From CAIYUC01 sp963682005 (lineage in GTDB: Bacteria; Bacteroidota; Bacteroidia; Bacteroidales; FEN-979): DNA of 64,000 bases. How positions within the stretch are numbered: position 1 is the first letter of the stretch; each line of letters begins with the position of its first letter. Location: positions 1,922,001 through 1,986,000 of the forward strand of contig OY820914.1 in NCBI GenBank assembly GCA_963682005.1, read 5' to 3'. This document shows positions 59,090 to 64,000 of this stretch, in pieces. Under the pieces are notes generated by a model. That model ran no database searches. It was not told where the DNA came from and saw only the letters and a list, made by a program, of their open reading frames with translations. The position numbers and the translations under genes were made by a program.

Positions 59090-61327
59090 ATGAAGCATGA
59101 AAAATATTTTTGTATAGGTCTGCTTTCATTGACGATCCTGTCAACTGAGTTGTTCTGGACAAGGTTATTTTCCGCCGAGTTCTATTATACATTTGCGTTC
59201 CTGGTTCTTTCCCTGGCTGTTCTTGGATTGGGCCTCGGGTCCTTGTTTTACAGGATGGTTCCCGGGATGAACCGGCCAGGTTGGCTCCCCGTATGGTTAA
59301 CCATGACCGGCATCATGATCCTGGTTGCTGTTCCGCTTGTGTTCAGGCTGGATCTTGATTTTGCAAAATTGATTTCCGCACCCATGATGGTGGTGAAACT
59401 CATCGGAGCCATTTTCCTTCTCGGGTCAGGCTTTTTCTTTGGCGGGATTGCCATTGCACACCTGTTTAAAAACAGTCCTTCCGAGATCTCCCGTCTTTAT
59501 ATGTGGGACTTCATCGGAGCTTCCCTTGGAGTCATCTTCTTTATATTGATCATGAATTCTTTCGGTGCTGAAATAACGTTACTGGTTTGTTCCCTGCCTG
59601 TCTTCCTGGCCTCCTTTCTCGTAGCCTGGCGCTGGATGAAGATTATTCCTGCCCTGATCTTCCTGGGATTTTGTGCCGGTTATTATTATGGAGGAGGCAT
59701 ACCGGAACAAAAAAGGGAAGAACCGGCCCCGGTCATCTACAAACACTGGGATGCAACCGCGAAGATCAAGATTTATGAAAGAGACAGTACAACACGGGGC
59801 ATCAACATTGATAATATAGCCAACACCCCGGTGTATAAGTTCGACGGTAACTGGAATATCCCCGACTCCCTGAAGTTTCAGTTTGGTATTGACGTCGGGT
59901 ACCTGATCAGGAAATTTCCTGACTGCTCTTTCCTGTCACTGGGGGCGGGTGGCGGAACCGATGTCCTCCAGGCGTTGCAATATAATGCCAAAGAAGTACA
60001 TGCCGTGGAGGTTATCCCACATATTAATTATTTGACGAAAGAGGGTTTCCTGAAAGCATATTCGGGAAATATTTACAATGACTCCCGCGTAAAGGTGATA
60101 ACCGAGGATGCCAGGGCCTACATACGGAAATTTGATGGTCGCTTTGATATCATCTATTCATTGAGTTCCAATTCATGGGCAGCCTTTGCTTCCGGGTCTT
60201 TTGCCCTCGCTGAGAATTATATTTTCACTACCGAGGCTTTTGCAGATTATTGGAAAGCATTGTCCCCAAACGGGTTTTTATCCATCGAACACCAGTTTTA
60301 TATGCCGCGGCTGGTCTCCGAACTGATGGATGCTCTGATACTCCTGAAAATCCCCGATCCGGAATCGCATTTTGCCGTGTATAACCTGCCGGGGATGCGA
60401 AGAAAAATATTGCTTGTTTCAAAACAACCCCTTGACCGGGAAACCATCACAAACGCATACGGCAAACTTACAAAGGAGAATTTTAACCAGATCCATTTAC
60501 TATATCCTGCAACAGAAAGCAACAAAAGCAACATTTACAACCGGATCGTTCAGTTTGGCTGGAGACCGATCGCCATAAATGCCAGGATCGACATCTCTCC
60601 CTGTACAGACGACAAACCTTTTATCGCCCAGCTGGGTTTGCTGAAGAATGTAAATTTTTCCCGGATGGACCAGGTTCCCCTTTATGAATTCACTGGTTTT
60701 CCCTTAGGCCGCGTCATTATGCTGACCATTCTTTTTGTTTGCGTCCTCCTGGTCATCCCGCTTAACCTTTTACCCTACCTGGTGAAAGGAGAAAAGCTGA
60801 AATTTATTCCCTGGCTTTATTTCTTTTTAATCGGGATGGGGTATATGATGCTTGAAGTAATACTTATTCAGCAATATTCCCTGTTCATCGGGTCAACCAT
60901 ATACAGCCTGGCATTGGTTCTTACGGTAATGCTGGTTTCAAGTGGTATCGGCAGCCGGCATTCAAAGAAATTTTCCTCCCATTTTATATTTATAAGCATC
61001 GCTTTGTGGCTTCTTGCGGATATTTTCCTTTTCAGGCGGTTGTTCTACTTTCTAGATGACTGGGCATTGATTCCAAGGTTATTCCTGAGCATGATGCTGA
61101 TCGCCCCCGTCGGGTATTTCATGGGAATGCCATTCCCGAAAGCTGCAGCGCAGCGAAAAGGGCAGATCGACTGGGCTTTTGCGGTGACGGGAAGTGCATC
61201 GGTCATCGAATCAGTCGGGATCATTCTCATTGCATCCCTGTTTGGTTATTCCATCGCCCTGATGACCGGGATGTGTATTTATCTGATCGCTTACTTTTTC
61301 TTTCGAATGGGGTTTGAAAAAATTTAA
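59090..61327 (+). CDS. Membrane-embedded spermidine-synthase-like protein
   Basis: The 745-residue protein has N-terminal spans (about 6-24, 35-52, 66-85, 100-125, 140-158, 163-200). A central aminopropyltransferase-like Rossmann domain (about 220-480) has FLSLGAGGGTDVLQAL (281-296) and HAVEVIPHINYL, and four or more spans lie at 545-745. The order membrane-methyltransferase-membrane matches the fused MFS/spermidine-synthase group. The active-site DD pair of true spermidine synthases is not obvious (DARAYIRKFDGRFDIIY is present), so polyamine synthesis is not certain; it may modify another substrate at the membrane. Confidence 0.85.
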   Translation: MKHEKYFCIGLLSLTILSTELFWTRLFSAEFYYTFAFLVLSLAVLGLGLGSLFYRMVPGMNRPGWLPVWLTMTGIMILVAVPLVFRLDLDFAKLISAPMMVVKLIGAIFLLGSGFFFGGIAIAHLFKNSPSEISRLYMWDFIGASLGVIFFILIMNSFGAEITLLVCSLPVFLASFLVAWRWMKIIPALIFLGFCAGYYYGGGIPEQKREEPAPVIYKHWDATAKIKIYERDSTTRGINIDNIANTPVYKFDGNWNIPDSLKFQFGIDVGYLIRKFPDCSFLSLGAGGGTDVLQALQYNAKEVHAVEVIPHINYLTKEGFLKAYSGNIYNDSRVKVITEDARAYIRKFDGRFDIIYSLSSNSWAAFASGSFALAENYIFTTEAFADYWKALSPNGFLSIEHQFYMPRLVSELMDALILLKIPDPESHFAVYNLPGMRRKILLVSKQPLDRETITNAYGKLTKENFNQIHLLYPATESNKSNIYNRIVQFGWRPIAINARIDISPCTDDKPFIAQLGLLKNVNFSRMDQVPLYEFTGFPLGRVIMLTILFVCVLLVIPLNLLPYLVKGEKLKFIPWLYFFLIGMGYMMLEVILIQQYSLFIGSTIYSLALVLTVMLVSSGIGSRHSKKFSSHFIFISIALWLLADIFLFRRLFYFLDDWALIPRLFLSMMLIAPVGYFMGMPFPKAAAQRKGQIDWAFAVTGSASVIESVGIILIASLFGYSIALMTGMCIYLIAYFFFRMGFEKI

Positions 61328-61365
61328 CAACAGAAAAATATTTAACTTCTAAAAACTTATCTGCC

Positions 61366-64000
61366 ATGAAAAAATCTAAAATCGTTCATCTGTCATCAAG
61401 GTTCTCTTTAATGATGATATGCATGGTCTTCTTCAACCTGAACGGTCAAAGTCAGGATCTCTCACATGGATTCAGGCTGATCGAAAAGCGGTTCATCAAG
61501 GAGGTAAATGCAGAATGTTCCTATTATGAGCATGTAAAAAGCGGGGCTAAATTGTTTAAAATAGCCGCAGATGATCCCAATAAAACCTTTGGGATCGCCT
61601 TTAAGACCATTCCCGAATCAGACAACGGAGCACCGCATATCCTGGAACATTCCGTCCTGAACGGATCTCAGAAATTCCCGGTTAAAAGTCCGTTCGATCT
61701 ATTGGCCAAAGGATCCCTGAAAACATTCCTGAATGCTTTTACCAGTAAGGATTTTACTTTTTACCCGGTAGCCAGCATGAATGACAAGGACTATTTCAAC
61801 CTGATGAATGTTTACCTGGATGCCGTTTTCAATCCGTTGATCTATTCGGATCCCCGGATCCTTAAACAGGAGGGATGGCATTATGAGCTGACAGGTAAAG
61901 ATGTCCCGGTGATCTATAAGGGGGTGGTTTATGGTGAAATGAAAGGTGCTTTTTCCAATCCGGATGAAGAGCTCAGTTACCAGATCTACAGGAACCTGTT
62001 TCCCGACAACGGATACGGATTTGAATCGGGTGGTCTGCCGGCAGCGATTCCAACACTTACCCAGGAAGCATTCCTGGGCTTTCATAAAAAATATTATCAT
62101 CCGGAGAACAGTTTCATTCTTCTTTACGGGAATGCTGATCCTGATAAAGAACTTGATTTTATTGACCGGGAATACCTGTCAAAATATACCCGTTCCGGTT
62201 TCCGTGCAGTCATCAGGGACCAGAAGCCCTTTCCGGCCATGAAAGAGCGAACTGCATATTATCCTGTTATGGAAAATGCGGATACCATTAACCAGTCATA
62301 CCTTTCCCTGACCTTTGTTGCAGGCCACAATACAGATGAAGCGCTGACCACCTCCCTTTCAATGATCGCAGAACTTCTTTTTAACCAGGAAACGGCACCG
62401 GTCCGGCTGGCATTGCAAAAAGCCGGCATTGGAAAGGATGTTCAGGCATCCGTAGCCAATTACCAGCAAAATGTCTTACAGGTCACGGTCCAGAATGCCA
62501 ATGCTTCGGATCAGGCCCGGTTTATGGAGATCGTGATGAAAACCATCAGGGAGGTCATTGCAAAAGGCCTGGATAAGGGTGAAATCCAGGGGATACTGAA
62601 CCGCATGCAGTTTCACCTGAGAGAAGGCAATGATGCCCAGAAAGGGCTCACTTATTTTAACCGGATAGAAGCCGGATGGTTATTTGCTGATAATCCATTC
62701 CAGGGACTTGAATACGAGAAAATTCTCACCGAAGTTAACGAGGCCCTGACCAGCAAATACCTGGAATCCATCATCAGCAAATATATTCTGAATAACCCGC
62801 ACGCTTTACTGCTGACACTGGTTCCCAGCCCGGGGCTGGACAAAGAGCGGAATGCAAAGGTCACAGAAGAACTGAAAGCCTATAAGTCAAAACTCCCTGA
62901 TGCATCCGTTGCTTCACTCGTTAACGAAACGCAGGACCTTATTGCCTTTCAGAAACGTCAGGATTCCCCGGAAGCACTTGCCACCATCCCTTTGCTGGCC
63001 CTTGGCGATATCGGCCCAAAAGCCGCCTGGTACGGCATTTCGCAAAAGAAGGTGAATGATGTACCTGTTTTGTATCATGAGGAATTCACCAACGGCATTG
63101 TATATACAAACTTTTATTTTGACATTCGGACAATTCCGCAGGAGATGATCCCGTGGGTTTCATTGCTTTCCAATTTATTGGGTTCGTTAAATACGAGGAG
63201 TTATTCTTATGGTGATCTGAACAAGGCCATGAATATTCACACCGGGAATTTATACACGACCATCCGGACCTACCTCGGGAACCTTGATGACAATGACCTT
63301 ATTCCTAAGTTTGTCGTAGTATCTTCAGCCATGAGCGACAAGTTGAGCAAGACATTTGAACTGACTTCCGAAATCCTGAATACAACCGATTTTTCGGATA
63401 CATCACGATTAAGAACATTACTGGTCCGGCATCAATCGCAACTTGAGGCTTCGAAAACGCAGGAAGGGGCCAGTGTGGCTTCAACCCGTTTACCTTCCTA
63501 TTACAGCAATTCAGGGGTGTTTAATGAGCTTACAGCCGGACTTGACTATTACTGGTTTGTGACGGACCAGACCAAAGCATTTGAAAAGGATCCGGATCAG
63601 ATCATTGCTAATTTGAAAAAAGCCTCCGCTTTGCTGTTTTCAAAAGGAAACCTGGTTGCGTCAGCCACCTGCGGCTCAAAAGAACTGGAATCTTTTACCA
63701 GGGACCTCGCCACCTTTGTAAAATCGTTACCCCAGGGAAAAGCACCGGACCAAACCTGGTCTTTCGATCCTGAGAAGAAAAATGAGGGGATCCAAACGGC
63801 GTCAAAGGTTCAGTATGTGTACAAAGGGTTTAATTTTAAGAAACTCGGATATTCCTGGGACGGGAAAATGAGGGTGCTCAACCTGATCCTTTCCAGGGAC
63901 TGGCTGAGACAGCGGATCCGCGTCATGGGAGGCGCTTATGGAGCGTCCGCCAGCATATCGCCCACTGGACTACTATTTTTTTCTTCCTATCGTGATCCGA
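61366..64000 (+). CDS. M16C (PreP-like) zinc metalloprotease, partial
   Basis: The frame starts at ATG 61366 (MKKSKIVHLSSRFSLMM) with a signal peptide (1-29) and continues to the window end, 878 codons so far; the family is about 1000 residues. The inverted zinc motif HxxEH is HILEH (91-95), and the further ligand Glu is expected in YGEMKGAFSNPDEEL (about 187-201). The layout of two M16 halves joined by a helical hairpin corresponds to presequence protease/insulinase M16C enzymes, which degrade peptides in a closed chamber. With a signal peptide it acts in the periplasm or outside. It starts 38 nt after the 59090 gene. Confidence 0.93.
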   Translation, partial: MKKSKIVHLSSRFSLMMICMVFFNLNGQSQDLSHGFRLIEKRFIKEVNAECSYYEHVKSGAKLFKIAADDPNKTFGIAFKTIPESDNGAPHILEHSVLNGSQKFPVKSPFDLLAKGSLKTFLNAFTSKDFTFYPVASMNDKDYFNLMNVYLDAVFNPLIYSDPRILKQEGWHYELTGKDVPVIYKGVVYGEMKGAFSNPDEELSYQIYRNLFPDNGYGFESGGLPAAIPTLTQEAFLGFHKKYYHPENSFILLYGNADPDKELDFIDREYLSKYTRSGFRAVIRDQKPFPAMKERTAYYPVMENADTINQSYLSLTFVAGHNTDEALTTSLSMIAELLFNQETAPVRLALQKAGIGKDVQASVANYQQNVLQVTVQNANASDQARFMEIVMKTIREVIAKGLDKGEIQGILNRMQFHLREGNDAQKGLTYFNRIEAGWLFADNPFQGLEYEKILTEVNEALTSKYLESIISKYILNNPHALLLTLVPSPGLDKERNAKVTEELKAYKSKLPDASVASLVNETQDLIAFQKRQDSPEALATIPLLALGDIGPKAAWYGISQKKVNDVPVLYHEEFTNGIVYTNFYFDIRTIPQEMIPWVSLLSNLLGSLNTRSYSYGDLNKAMNIHTGNLYTTIRTYLGNLDDNDLIPKFVVVSSAMSDKLSKTFELTSEILNTTDFSDTSRLRTLLVRHQSQLEASKTQEGASVASTRLPSYYSNSGVFNELTAGLDYYWFVTDQTKAFEKDPDQIIANLKKASALLFSKGNLVASATCGSKELESFTRDLATFVKSLPQGKAPDQTWSFDPEKKNEGIQTASKVQYVYKGFNFKKLGYSWDGKMRVLNLILSRDWLRQRIRVMGGAYGASASISPTGLLFFSSYRDP

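Overview
The window reads as a chromosomal stretch of a member of the Bacteroidota (probably an uncultured Bacteroidales/Marinilabiliales-like lineage). The reasons are type IX secretion C-terminal sorting domains, a TonB-dependent receptor, LytTR two-component pairs, long two-module MacB/FtsX-like permeases, a fused CcsBA, and promoters of the Bacteroidota form TTG-N20-TAnnTTTG.

The left quarter (about 0.84-18.1 kb) is the exceptional part. It is an integron-like gene cassette array. Twelve cassettes lie head to tail, and every recognisable cassette gene is on the minus strand. They are separated by sites of about 90 or 130 bp that begin with (R/Y)NTAACG, end with CGTTAN, and fold into imperfect hairpins, like attC sites. 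A tyrosine recombinase gene (17003-18109, minus) lies next to the proximal end, with a single core site and no hairpin between it and the first cassette (candidate attI). The recombinase lacks the extra helix segment typical of IntI and carries an N-terminal extension, so this looks like a non-canonical integron. Three elements sit inside the GTTA core of three different sites: a group II intron with an internally deleted reverse transcriptase, and two nearly identical 2437-bp IS91-type elements that carry their own tyrosine recombinase. Cargo includes HigBA, a DUF4160/DUF2442 pair, two N-terminal-nucleophile hydrolases, several lipoproteins or secreted proteins, and two near-duplicate cassettes without a clear gene. 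The two toxin-antitoxin-type cassettes have their own promoters. Most others have leaders of 15-36 nt and no visible promoter.

From 18.1 to 20.7 kb the DNA is repeat-rich: a mosaic of short tandem repeats, a strict 21-bp-period array of 15 units, and two loci of a 36-bp tandem repeat around a TonB-domain gene.

From 20.7 to 64 kb the DNA is ordinary, higher-GC chromosome. It holds an OmpA-like protein, a LytS/LytTR pair, type IX secreted proteins, a TonB-dependent receptor, CcsBA, a class D beta-lactamase, a BlaI/BlaR1-like pair with an operator-promoter and a TonB domain on the BlaR1 C-terminus, and an OmpR-type two-component system. It continues with a six-gene ABC export system (ATPase, TolC, adaptor, three permeases) facing an NtrC-type regulator and its kinase, a REP-associated transposase between them, a membrane spermidine-synthase-like protein, and a partial M16 metalloprotease. 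Short palindromic repeats are scattered through the intergenic spaces.
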